A DNA stretch of 64,000 nucleotides, from positions 2,773,936-2,837,935 of the forward strand of contig NZ_LR733817.1 in assembly GCF_902506165.1 (NCBI RefSeq), written 5' to 3'. The translations under genes were made by a program, and so were the position numbers. Below, one piece after another: positions 50,425-61,275 of this stretch (its first letter is position 1; each line of letters starts with the position of its first letter). Source of the stretch: Bosea sp. 29B. Its GTDB lineage: Bacteria; Pseudomonadota; Alphaproteobacteria; Rhizobiales; Beijerinckiaceae. The notes beneath the pieces are model-generated. The model ran no database searches. It worked only from the letters and a program-made list of their open reading frames with translations, and had not been told where the DNA came from.

Positions 50425-51432
50425 ATGGCATCGACAGGGTCGGGACAGGATCGGCTTGGATCGAAATTCGCAGTGACGTTTGCTTCTGAAGCTGACCGCG
50501 AGCCGCTCATTGGCAACGGGTCGCGTCCGTTCGACTGCCTTGTGATCGGCGGCGGCCCGGCCGGTCAGACAGCTGCGATTTATCTGGCCAGGTTTCATCT
50601 GTCTGTTTTGGTCGTGGACGGCGGAGAAAGCCGTGCGGGTTGGATCCGCGTCAGCCACAACCATGCCGGTTTCCCGGACGGCATAGGGGGATTGGAGCTT
50701 TTGGCGCGCATGAAGGCTCAGGCCACGCGATATGGCTCCCGTCATATAGCCGCCGAAGTGACCTCGTTGACGAGAGACGGCGATCTGTTCGTGGCGGTAG
50801 CCGGGGACTTGATCCTGCGCGCCCGCACGGTTCTGCTGGCGACCGGCGTTGTGAACCGCCGTCCCGCCATGCCAGATGATATGCACGCCCAGGCACTGTC
50901 GCGCGGCTTGCTACGCTATTGTCCGATCTGCGATGGGTTCGAGGTGACGGATCGCCGCGTCGGCGTCATCGGCACCGCTGCGAACGGGCTCAATGAGGCC
51001 GAGTTCCTGCGCAGCTTCACGGCGGATGTAACACTGATTTCGCCTTACGGCTTGCACGATCTCGATGCATCTCAGCGACGACGCATCCACAATGCTGGCA
51101 TCAAGCTGCCTGCGGGGCCCTGTGTTGCCTTTGATCTCCGGGAGAGGACGATCGCGGTGGCCTTGCCCAACAAAAATATGGAATTCGACGCTGTCTACCC
51201 GGCCTTGGGTAGCGAGGTCCGATGCAATCTTGCGGTTGGACTGGGGTCGATAGTTTCCAGTCGAGGATGCGTAACCGTCGATGCCAAGCAAAGGACCAAT
51301 GTGCCAGGCCTGTATGCCGCAGGCGACATGGTCGAGGGGCTCGACCAGATCAGCTACGCCATGGGGCAGGCTGCCGTGGCCGCCACAGCTATTCGCAACG
51401 ATCTAAACAACCGCCAACCTCTGCATCGATAG
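50425..51432 (+). CDS. Thioredoxin-reductase-like NAD(P)/FAD-dependent oxidoreductase
   Basis: 335 residues from ATG 50425. FAD-binding [16 protein letters not shown] (about 45), redox pair in [10 protein letters not shown] (C-P-I-C-D, as in thioredoxin reductase), a second nucleotide-binding segment [18 protein letters not shown] with degenerate glycines, and the C-terminal [20 protein letters not shown]. The damaged second GxGxxG suggests altered NAD(P)H binding. It could repair thiols oxidised by copper; no thioredoxin gene is adjacent. It lies 89 bp after the ABC-type gene. Confidence 0.88.
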   Translation: MASTGSGQDRLGSKFAVTFASEADREPLIGNGSRPFDCLVIGGGPAGQTAAIYLARFHLSVLVVDGGESRAGWIRVSHNHAGFPDGIGGLELLARMKAQATRYGSRHIAAEVTSLTRDGDLFVAVAGDLILRARTVLLATGVVNRRPAMPDDMHAQALSRGLLRYCPICDGFEVTDRRVGVIGTAANGLNEAEFLRSFTADVTLISPYGLHDLDASQRRRIHNAGIKLPAGPCVAFDLRERTIAVALPNKNMEFDAVYPALGSEVRCNLAVGLGSIVSSRGCVTVDAKQRTNVPGLYAAGDMVEGLDQISYAMGQAAVAATAIRNDLNNRQPLHR

Positions 51433-51509
51433 CTTTGGTCGGCACCGGCTTCGAGGTATTCGGACGGATCGACGGCGCCTCGGTCCACGTAAGCATCTTT
51501 AGGATGGCA

Positions 51510-51531
51510 ACGTTAAGAAATCTATTAACGT
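51510..51531. promoter_or_regulatory. Palindrome upstream of the cusB/cusA operon
   Basis: ACGTTAA-8 bp-TTAACGT, perfect 7-bp arms, 175 bp upstream of the first gene of the right-hand copper efflux operon. Directly after it comes CCTCC-7 bp-GGAGG. It is a plausible regulator-binding site, for example for the OmpR-type regulator. The remainder of 51433-51705 shows no gene. Confidence 0.45.
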
Positions 51532-51705
51532 GACCCTCCGCCAGCAGGAGGCCTTGCGGCATGCGGCAGCGATCTGATGTACTCGAGAAATTCGACCCGC
51601 AGCCGTTAAGTTTGTACTGGCCGTTCAGTTGCGATAACGACTGATTGACGCAATCTTGATGCCGCCGGCCTTTTGCCGGCGACACTGACATGGCATTCTG
51701 CACTC

Positions 51706-52056
51706 ATGAAGCTCCGGCTAGTCACGCATGCACTGATCCTGGCCCTGTTCCTGACGGCCGGCGTTCTTGCGGCCTATGTCAGCCCGGCGACCGCCGGCAT
51801 GGCGCGTGACTCCGCTGGCGTCGAGCAGAGAATGGAAGCGGGCATGCCGTGCTGCCCGTCGGATCAGGATGGTCCAAAAGATTGCACGACAAACTGCCCG
51901 GCGCTGACCTTCTGCCTCGCCAAGTGTTTCGCGGGCGGAACGACCAAATCTGTCGCAATTGCTGGCCCGGTCATGGCTGTCGTCGCTCCTCTCGGCGACG
52001 ACGCCAAGCGCACGTCGCAGAGCTTCGCGCCGCCCGCGAGACCCCCCCGAAGCTGA
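51706..52056 (+). CDS. Small Cys-rich membrane/secreted hypothetical protein
   Basis: 116 residues from ATG 51706. N-terminal hydrophobic helix (ALILALFLTAGVLAAYV), then a Cys-rich segment GMPCCPSDQDGPKDCTTNCP and LTFCLAKCFAGG, and a second weak hydrophobic part. The pattern resembles DUF2946-like small proteins found in copper operons. Metal binding by the CC and CxxxC clusters is inferred. It is followed by the FixH-family gene after 129 bp. Confidence 0.65.
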   Translation: MKLRLVTHALILALFLTAGVLAAYVSPATAGMARDSAGVEQRMEAGMPCCPSDQDGPKDCTTNCPALTFCLAKCFAGGTTKSVAIAGPVMAVVAPLGDDAKRTSQSFAPPARPPRS

Positions 52057-52185
52057 GACATCGCCGGCGCGCCAGCGCCTGCTCCGCCCGCACGGCGCTG
52101 TCCGGGCGGTCGGTGAGCTGTGGCCCCGCGCCACGCAACGAGCCGTGCTCAAGCGCGGCAGCCTTATCCATTCGGGATATCCGTC

Positions 52186-52584
52186 ATGTTTTCCATCAAG
52201 TCCTTGCGCGCGCTCGCCGCCGCGCTTCCGCTCGTCCTCTCCACGTTTCCGGCCTTCGCCGACATCAAGGACTACGAATTCCAGCTCATCCAAAAGGAGT
52301 TGAAGCAGGGCAATGGCGTCATCGTCACCGTCCGGCTCATCGACAAGCGCACCGGCAAGCCGGTGCCCGACGCGGTGATCTTCGCCAGCCGCATCGACAT
52401 GGAGCCGGACGGCATGGCGACGATGACCTCGAAGCTTGAGCCTATACCGTCGCCCGAGCCTGGCAGCTACAGCTTCAGGACCAACCTGATCATGGAGGGC
52501 GGCTGGCGGCTTTCGCTGGGAGCCAAGGTGCAGGGCGAGGACGGCACGATCGAGAGCCGTCTGGTCCTGAAGGCCACCCCATGA
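52186..52584 (+). CDS. FixH-family protein
   Basis: 132 residues from ATG 52186. Signal peptide (ALAAALPLVLSTFPAFA), then a single beta-sandwich domain: YEFQLIQKELKQGNGVIVTV, RLIDKRTGKPVPDAVIFASR, DGMATMTSKL, PEPGSYSFRTNLIMEGGWRL. This YtkA/FixH-like domain often precedes cusB and may act as a periplasmic copper-binding helper. It overlaps cusB by 4 nt (ATGA). Confidence 0.85.
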   Translation: MFSIKSLRALAAALPLVLSTFPAFADIKDYEFQLIQKELKQGNGVIVTVRLIDKRTGKPVPDAVIFASRIDMEPDGMATMTSKLEPIPSPEPGSYSFRTNLIMEGGWRLSLGAKVQGEDGTIESRLVLKATP

Positions 52585-54065
52585 CGCGAGTCCTGCTGTC
52601 GACTCTCGCTCTCGCCGCTGTCATCGCGGCGGGCGCGGGAGGCTATGCCGCCGGCACGCGCGGCCTCGTCCTGCCCGGCCTCGATCGGCTCCACCATGTC
52701 CTCATGGCCAGATCGTCGGTCGCGCCCAAGGCGGAGCCGGCTGCAGCGACGGGTCCGATCGCCTATTATCGTCATCCGGATGGAATGCCGGTCTATGCGC
52801 CGGAACCGCGCAAGACCGAAGACGGTCGCGACTTCCTGCCCGTGCGCGCTAGCGAGGACATCACCTTCGACCCGCCTGCGGCCAGACCGGCGCAGGCCGC
52901 CGACGCGCCAGCCACCGGCGCCGAAGCGGAGCGAAAACTGCTCTACTACCGCAACCCGATGGGCCTGCCCGACACCTCGCCGGTTCCCAAGAAGGACTGG
53001 ATGGGGATGGATTATTTGCCGGTCTATGCCGGCGAGAACGCCGACGACAAGGTGATCAAGCTCTCGCCCGGCCGCGTCCAGCGCAGCGGCGTGCGTTCGG
53101 AGCCCGTCGTGCGGCAAGCGATCAGCCGGCCGATCCGGGTGCCCGGTACGGTGCAGCTCGACGAGCGCCGCGTCTCCGTGGTCGCGACGCGCTCGGACGC
53201 TTTCATCCAGGAGGTTGCGCCGATCACGACTGGCGACCGCGTCGCCAAGGGCGACCGGCTGGTCCGGATCTATTCGCCCGAGATCACGGCGGCGAGCGCG
53301 CAGTTCGTCACCGAGCTGAACGCGGTCGCGCGGGGAGCTCCGGAGGGAGGCGCGCGCCAGCGCCTTGAGAATCTCGGCGTGCAGCCCGAGATCGTCGCCG
53401 AGATCGAGCGCACCCGAAAAGTGCCGCTGACGATCGTCTGGGCGGCTCCACGCGATGGCATCGTGCTGGAACGCAACGTCGTCGATGGCATGAGGATGGC
53501 GTCGGGCGACAGCCTGTTCCGGCTCGCCGACATCTCGACCATTTGGGTCCTGGCCGATGTTCCGGAGGGCGATCTCGCCGCGATCCGCATCGGCGCGCCG
53601 GCCACGATCCGCCTTCGCGGCCGACCGGGAACGGTCTTCGAGGGCAAGGTCGGGCTGATCTATCCGCAGGTGGCGGAGGCGACGCGCAGCACCAAGGTCC
53701 GCATCGAGATCGACAACCGTGCCGGCATGCTGCTGCCCAACATGTATGCCGATGTCGAGATCGGCTCCGGCGAGGCCGCGCCCGCGCTGACTGTTCCCGA
53801 AAGCGCCGTGATCGACACCGGCACGCGCCGCGTCGTCATCCTCGATCGTGGCGAGGGCCGTTTCGAGCCGCGCGAGGTCCAGCTTGGCCAGCGCGGCGAG
53901 GGCATGGTCGCGATCAGCGAGGGTGTCTCAGAGGGCGACCGCGTCGTCGTCTCGGCGAATTTCCTGATCGACGCCGAGAGCAACCTCAAGGCGGCGCTGA
54001 GCGGCCTCGCGACGCCGGCCGAAACCAAGTCTACTGAGAGCAAGCCTGCGGAGGCAAAACCATGA
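52581..54065 (+). CDS. cusB: CusB-type periplasmic adaptor of an RND copper pump
   Basis: 494 residues. N-terminal membrane anchor, then two heavy-metal-binding repeats, YYRHPDGMPVYAPEPRKTED and YYRNPMGLPDTSPVPKKDWM, each with a Y-x-x-P-M/D-G core. The lipoyl/hairpin and beta-barrel parts follow (VPGTVQLDERRVSVVATRSD, TGDRVAKGDRLVRIYSPEIT, RIEIDNRAGMLLPNMYADVE). CusB accepts Cu(I)/Ag(I) from CusF and opens CusA. The doubled metal-binding region is longer than in Escherichia coli CusB. It overlaps both neighbours by 4 nt. Confidence 0.93.
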   Translation: MTRVLLSTLALAAVIAAGAGGYAAGTRGLVLPGLDRLHHVLMARSSVAPKAEPAAATGPIAYYRHPDGMPVYAPEPRKTEDGRDFLPVRASEDITFDPPAARPAQAADAPATGAEAERKLLYYRNPMGLPDTSPVPKKDWMGMDYLPVYAGENADDKVIKLSPGRVQRSGVRSEPVVRQAISRPIRVPGTVQLDERRVSVVATRSDAFIQEVAPITTGDRVAKGDRLVRIYSPEITAASAQFVTELNAVARGAPEGGARQRLENLGVQPEIVAEIERTRKVPLTIVWAAPRDGIVLERNVVDGMRMASGDSLFRLADISTIWVLADVPEGDLAAIRIGAPATIRLRGRPGTVFEGKVGLIYPQVAEATRSTKVRIEIDNRAGMLLPNMYADVEIGSGEAAPALTVPESAVIDTGTRRVVILDRGEGRFEPREVQLGQRGEGMVAISEGVSEGDRVVVSANFLIDAESNLKAALSGLATPAETKSTESKPAEAKP

Positions 54066-57000
54066 TCGCCCGCCTGATTGCCTGGTCGGCCCGCAATCTC
54101 GTCCTCGTCTTCGTCGGGACGGCTTTCGCCGTCGCGGCCGGGGTCTACGCGGTGCGAACGCTGCCGCTCGACGCTATCCCCGATCTCTCCGACGTGCAGG
54201 TCATCGTCTACACGGAGTATCCCGGCCAGGCGCCGCAGGTGATCGAGGACCAGGTCACCTATCCGCTGACGACCTCGATGCTGACGGTGCCGAAGGCGCG
54301 CGTCGTGCGCGGCTTCTCCTTCTTCGGCGTCTCCTTCGTCTATGTGATCTTCGAGGACGGCACCGACCCATACTGGGCTCGTTCTCGCGTGCTGGAATAC
54401 CTCAATTCAGCCGCGCGCCGGCTCCCCACCGGCGTCTCGCCGACATTGGGGCCGGACGCCACCGGCGTCGGCTGGGTCTACCAATACGCCGTCATGGCCA
54501 AGGAGATGACGCTAGCCGAGTTGCGCTCGGTCCAGGACTGGTCGGTGCGTTTCGCCGCCTCGCGCGCCGAGGGTGTGGCCGAGGTCGCCAGCGTCGGCGG
54601 CTTCGTCAAGCAGTACGCCATCGTCGTCGATCCAGTGCGGCTCCGTGCGCAAGGCGTATCGCTGGCGACCCTGCGCGAGGCCGTGCGCAACAGCAACATG
54701 GATGTCGGCGGACGCACCGTCGAACTCGCCGAATTCGAGTTCGTGGTGCGCGGGCGCGGCTATCTGAAGTCGGTCGCCGATATCGAAAACATCGTGCTCC
54801 GGACCGAGCGCGGCGCGCCCTTGCGGCTCGCCGACGTCGCCCGCGTCGAGCTCGGGCCCGACGAGCGGCGCGGCATCACCGAACTCAATGGCGAGGGCGA
54901 GGTCGCCAGCGGCATCGTGCTGCAGCGCTTCGGGGCTAATGCGCTCGGCGTTATCGAGCGCGCCAAGGCGAGGCTCGCCGAGATTGCCGCGACCTTGCCG
55001 GGCGGAGCCGAGATCGTGCCGGTCTACGACCGGTCGCAGCTGATCGAGCGGGCGATCCAGACCTTGAAGGTGACGCTGATCGAGGAGAGCGTCATCGTCG
55101 CGCTGGTCTGCATCGTCTTCCTTTTGCATCTGCGCAGCGCGCTGGTGGCGATCCTGATGCTCCCCGTGGGCATCCTGATCGCCTTCGCCGCGATGAAGGC
55201 ACTGGGGCTCGGCTCAAACATCATGAGCCTGGGCGGCATCGCGATCGCGGTCGGCGCCATGATCGACGCCGCCATCGTGATGATCGAGAACGCTCACAAG
55301 CATCTCGAGCGCGCCCCGCCGGGCAAGCCGCGCATCGAGATCATCATCGAGGCGGCGAGCGAGGTCGGGCCGGCGCTGTTCTTCAGCCTGCTCGTGATCA
55401 CCGTCTCCTTCCTGCCGATCTTCACGCTGGAGGGCGAGGAGGGCCGGCTGTTCGGCCCGCTCGCCTACACCAAGACCTTCGCCATGGCGGCTGCAGCCTT
55501 CCTCTCCGTGACGCTGGTGCCGGCGCTGATGGTCGTGTTCGTCCGCGGCCGGATTATCCCGGAAAGCAAGAACCCCATCAACCGGGCGCTGATCTCGCTT
55601 TACCGTCCGCTAATCAAGGGTGTGCTTCGGGCGAAGACACTGACGATCCTGCTGGCGCTCACCCTGCTCGGCGTCAGCGTCTGGCCGGCGCGGCAACTCG
55701 GCTCGGAGTTCATGCCGACGCTGAACGAGGGCACGCTGATGTACATGCCCACGACACTGCCTGGCATCTCCGTCACCAAGGCGGCCGAACTGCTCCAGAC
55801 GCAGAACCAGATCATCCGCTCCTTCCCGGAAGTCGCGTCCGTCTATGGCAAGGCAGGCCGGGCCCAGACCGCGACAGATCCTGCCCCGACCGAGATGTTC
55901 GAGACCATCATCAACCTGAAGCCGCAGGACCAATGGCGGGCCGGCGTCACCTCCGACACGCTCAAGGCCGAGATGGACAAGGCGCTGCAGTTCCCCGGCG
56001 TCTCTAACGCCTGGACGCAGCCCATCCGCGCCCGCATCGACATGTTGGCGACCGGCATACGCACCCCGATCGGCGTCAAGATCTTCGGCACTGATCTTAC
56101 GCAAATGGAAGCGATCTCGCGGCAGGTAGAGACCACGCTGAAGACCGTGCCTGGCACGAGCAGCGCCTATGCCGAGCGCGTCATCGGCGGGTACTTCCTC
56201 GACATCGTGCCCGACCGGATTGCGCTCGGGCGCTATGGGCTTTCCGTCGGCGACGTCCAGGGCGCGGTCACGATGGCGTTGGGCGGCGAAACGGTGACGA
56301 CCACAGTCGAGGGCCGCGAGCGCTACGGCGTCACGATCCGCTATCCGCGCGATCTGCGCTCCGACCCGCAGGCAATCGCCCGCGAGGTCCAGGTCTCGAT
56401 GCCGTCGGGCGGTTCGGTGCCGCTCGGCGAGGTCGCTAAAATCGAGCGTAAGCGCGGCGCGACCTCGATCCGGACCGAGAATGGCGAACTCGCAGTCTAT
56501 ATCTTCGTGGACACCACGGGACGCGACCTCGGCGGCTATGTCCGCGAGGCGCAGAACGCGATCGCGCAAAGCGTACAGCTGCCGGCGGGCTACCGCATCG
56601 CCTGGAGTGGCCAGTTCGAATATCTCGAACGGGCCGAGGCTCGCCTCAAGCTGGTCGTGCCGGTAACGCTCGCGATCATCTTCTTGCTGCTTTACCTGAA
56701 TTTCCGCCGACTGACCGAGACCTTCATCGTCATGCTGTCGCTGCCATTCGCGCTGGTCGGCGGCGTATGGCTGCTCTGGTGGGAGGGTTTCAACATGTCG
56801 GTGGCTGTCGCGGTTGGCTTTATCGCGCTCGCCGGCGTCGCGGCCGAGACCGGAGTGATCATGCTGATCTATCTCGACCATGCCTTGAAGGAGGTGCAGG
56901 CGCGCTGTGCGGCGGAAGGGAGGGCGTTCACCCGCTCCGACTTGCAAGAAGCGATCATGCTCGGTGCTGTTGAACGTGTGCGGCCCAAGATCATGACCGT

Positions 57001-57184
57001 GATCGCAATCATGGCAGGCCTCCTGCCGATCCTCTGGAACACCGGCACGGGCTCGGAGGTGATGCAGCGCATCGCCACCCCGATGATCGGCGGCATGGTC
57101 TCCTCGACTGTGCTGACGCTTCTGGTGATCCCGGCGATCTACGGGCTGGTCAAGGGTTGGGGGTTGTCCAACGCAGTGAAGTAG
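54062..57184 (+). CDS. cusA: CusA-type heavy-metal RND efflux pump
   Basis: 1040 residues. HME-RND features: IPDLSDVQVIVYTEYPGQAP, the periplasmic Met-containing RIDMLATGIRTPIGVKIFG, SLGGIAIAVGAMIDAAIVMI with transmembrane acidic residues, LLPILWNTGTGSEVMQRIAT and GGMVSSTVLTLLVIPAIYG. About twelve membrane segments in two blocks. It exports Cu(I)/Ag(I) from periplasm and cytoplasm through the TolC-type channel. A 535-codon open frame on the opposite strand (55610-57217) is a codon-bias artefact. Confidence 0.95.
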   Translation: MIARLIAWSARNLVLVFVGTAFAVAAGVYAVRTLPLDAIPDLSDVQVIVYTEYPGQAPQVIEDQVTYPLTTSMLTVPKARVVRGFSFFGVSFVYVIFEDGTDPYWARSRVLEYLNSAARRLPTGVSPTLGPDATGVGWVYQYAVMAKEMTLAELRSVQDWSVRFAASRAEGVAEVASVGGFVKQYAIVVDPVRLRAQGVSLATLREAVRNSNMDVGGRTVELAEFEFVVRGRGYLKSVADIENIVLRTERGAPLRLADVARVELGPDERRGITELNGEGEVASGIVLQRFGANALGVIERAKARLAEIAATLPGGAEIVPVYDRSQLIERAIQTLKVTLIEESVIVALVCIVFLLHLRSALVAILMLPVGILIAFAAMKALGLGSNIMSLGGIAIAVGAMIDAAIVMIENAHKHLERAPPGKPRIEIIIEAASEVGPALFFSLLVITVSFLPIFTLEGEEGRLFGPLAYTKTFAMAAAAFLSVTLVPALMVVFVRGRIIPESKNPINRALISLYRPLIKGVLRAKTLTILLALTLLGVSVWPARQLGSEFMPTLNEGTLMYMPTTLPGISVTKAAELLQTQNQIIRSFPEVASVYGKAGRAQTATDPAPTEMFETIINLKPQDQWRAGVTSDTLKAEMDKALQFPGVSNAWTQPIRARIDMLATGIRTPIGVKIFGTDLTQMEAISRQVETTLKTVPGTSSAYAERVIGGYFLDIVPDRIALGRYGLSVGDVQGAVTMALGGETVTTTVEGRERYGVTIRYPRDLRSDPQAIAREVQVSMPSGGSVPLGEVAKIERKRGATSIRTENGELAVYIFVDTTGRDLGGYVREAQNAIAQSVQLPAGYRIAWSGQFEYLERAEARLKLVVPVTLAIIFLLLYLNFRRLTETFIVMLSLPFALVGGVWLLWWEGFNMSVAVAVGFIALAGVAAETGVIMLIYLDHALKEVQARCAAEGRAFTRSDLQEAIMLGAVERVRPKIMTVIAIMAGLLPILWNTGTGSEVMQRIATPMIGGMVSSTVLTLLVIPAIYGLVKGWGLSNAVK

Positions 57185-57223
57185 CTGAACTGGCTCCCGA
57201 CGCAATTTTGCGATCACGGATGG

Positions 57224-57607
57224 ATGCCCATGGCGACGATATGGCTAGAGAAAGCGAAAATATGGGCGCGCAGACTCAAGCGCGACGTCATCGCGCTTTG
57301 GATTGCCGCGCGTGACGTGCGGACCCCCATACTCGCCAAGATCGTGGCCGCCAGCATCGCGGCTTACGCGCTGTCGCCGCTCGATCTCATTCCAGACTTC
57401 ATACCGGTTCTAGGCTTCCTCGACGATCTGCTGATTGTCCCGCTCGGCATCCTGCTGGCAATCAGGCTGATTCCTGGCCCTTTGATGTTTGAATTTCGAG
57501 CCACGGCATCGCAGCGTGATCAGCGTCCGGTCAGCCGCGCTGGGTTCGTGTTCGTCGTGGCTATGTGGCTGGCCTTCGCGGCCCTCGCCGTTTGGTGGCT
57601 CGTTTGA
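57224..57607 (+). CDS. DUF1232 (YkvA-like) small membrane protein
   Basis: 127 residues. Core motif ILAKIVAASIAAYALSPLDL with IPDFIPVLGFLDDLLIVPLG, diagnostic of DUF1232, and a C-terminal membrane helix (FVFVVAMWLAFAALAVWWLV). Function unknown; often found behind metal-efflux genes. It starts 40 bp after cusA. The 57608-57710 stretch beyond it has no gene. Confidence 0.88.
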   Translation: MPMATIWLEKAKIWARRLKRDVIALWIAARDVRTPILAKIVAASIAAYALSPLDLIPDFIPVLGFLDDLLIVPLGILLAIRLIPGPLMFEFRATASQRDQRPVSRAGFVFVVAMWLAFAALAVWWLV

Positions 57608-57710
57608 GCTACCTCTCGTGGCATGCGCTTCTTCCCCTGCGGAGCTCGCCTTACGTCGGCAGCGGGGACCGGAAGGCCTTGCGGTTGGGGTTAGGCTTGG
57701 ACCCTCCCCG

Positions 57711-58127
57711 CTATTGCTCATGGGGCGGCTGATCGTCTCCGGGGAGCGCCATATCGGCTAGGATCGGGCATTCTGGGCGGTCGTCGCCGTGGCAGGTCCG
57801 AGCGAGATGCCGGAGTGTGAGCGACATGGCTTGAAGTTCTTCGATCTTATTTTCGAGATCGCGCACGTGCTTCATCGCGAAGCGCTTTACGTCGGCGCTC
57901 GCCCGGCTCTTGTCGCGCCAGAGCGCCAGAAGTTGGCGGGCCTCCTCGATAGAGAATCCGAGCGTGCGAGCTCGCTTGATGAAGCGAAGCTCGTGGATCT
58001 CTTCGGTCGCGTAGATCCGGTACCCGGCCTCCGTCCGGATTGGCGGCTCGATGAGGCCGATGCTCTCGTAGTAGCGGATCATCTTCGCCGTCACGCCGGA
58101 TGCCGTCGCCGCCTGTCCGATGTTCAT
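57711..58127 (-). CDS. cueR: CueR-type copper-responsive MerR regulator
   Basis: 138 residues. MerR helix-turn-helix (MNIGQAATASGVTAKMIRYY, IGLIEPPIRTEAGYRIY), dimerisation helix, and the CueR metal loop CHGDDRPEC: two cysteines seven residues apart, as in Cu(I)/Ag(I)/Au(I) sensors. It is 28 bp downstream of copA and co-directional. Its likely targets are the two MerR-type promoters at 60732-60755 and 60816-60839. Confidence 0.93.
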   Translation of the reverse strand: MNIGQAATASGVTAKMIRYYESIGLIEPPIRTEAGYRIYATEEIHELRFIKRARTLGFSIEEARQLLALWRDKSRASADVKRFAMKHVRDLENKIEELQAMSLTLRHLARTCHGDDRPECPILADMALPGDDQPPHEQ

Positions 58128-58155
58128 GTCGATGTCTCCTATGACTGTGGCGAGT

Positions 58156-60696
<2,541 letters not shown>

Positions 60697-60731
60697 AACG
60701 TATCTCCGAGCTGTGATGGCAGGCGGTATGC

Positions 60732-60755
60732 AGCTTCCTATCATGGTAAGGTCAA
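60732..60755 (-). promoter_or_regulatory. CueR-type promoter of copA
   Basis: Minus strand: TTGACC (-35, 60755-60750), a 19-bp spacer with dyad ACCTTACC-ATGA/TAGGAAGCT (60752-60732), then CATACC as a weak -10 (60730-60725). The long spacer and the ACCTT...AAG dyad are hallmarks of MerR/CueR promoters. Confidence 0.85.
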
Positions 60756-60815
60756 GCGCTATCGACGACATCGGCTCAAGATTTTTGGGGCTCCGGAAAG
60801 AGGTCAAGATGCCAC

Positions 60816-60839
60816 TTGACCTTACCACTGTGGAAAGCT
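60816..60839 (+). promoter_or_regulatory. CueR-type promoter of the copZ-like gene
   Basis: Plus strand: TTGACC (60816-60821) overlapping dyad ACCTTACC-ACTG-TGGAAAGCT (60819-60839), 43 bp before the copZ start. The left half is identical to the copA site. GGTCAAG lies 6 bp upstream (60802-60808), forming a further inverted repeat with CTTGACC. The -10 match is weak. Confidence 0.8.
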
Positions 60840-60881
60840 GCAACCTCCCTTTGACCCGCACACCAACAGGAAGCTTCAGCC

Positions 60882-61154
60882 ATGTGCTCTTGCCAGAAAC
60901 CTTCGAACGCAACTTCAGAGACCGTGCCAACCCCGTCGCAGTCTGGATTACATTTTCGGGTCGACGACATGACCTGCGGGCACTGCGCCGACACGATCAA
61001 GAAGGCGATCGAGACGACCGTGCCCGGCACCACAGTCAACGCGGATCCCGCCTCTAAGCTTGTGAGCGTGACAGGCCCCGCAGACTTCGCTGCGCTCAGA
61101 GCGATCGTGACCGCGGCAGGCTATACGCCCAGCGCGTCTCCCGTCGCTGCCTGA
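60882..61154 (+). CDS. copZ: CopZ-like copper chaperone (HMA domain)
   Basis: 90 residues. A short Cys-containing N-terminus ([13 protein letters not shown]) precedes one heavy-metal-associated domain: [20 protein letters not shown] with the CxxC copper site, then [20 protein letters not shown]. It delivers Cu(I) to CopA. It diverges from copA and has its own CueR-type promoter. The extra CSC motif at the start could be a second thiol site. The 61155-61275 gap behind it holds GGCCA-type short repeats but no gene. Confidence 0.9.
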   Translation: MCSCQKPSNATSETVPTPSQSGLHFRVDDMTCGHCADTIKKAIETTVPGTTVNADPASKLVSVTGPADFAALRAIVTAAGYTPSASPVAA

Positions 61155-61275
61155 CCGAGCGCCAAGGGCAAAGCGGCAGGGAAGATCAATATTCTGGCCA
61201 TGCTCGTGCTAACGGGCGTGGCCAGTAACCCGACGGAGGAACTGGCCACGCGGAGCGGGATGCGCCACGGCAGGT

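Noticed and set aside
55610..57217. 535-codon open frame opposite cusA
   Set aside because: Its product is His/Arg/Asp-rich nonsense typical of the complementary strand of GC-rich genes, and cusA is unmistakable.
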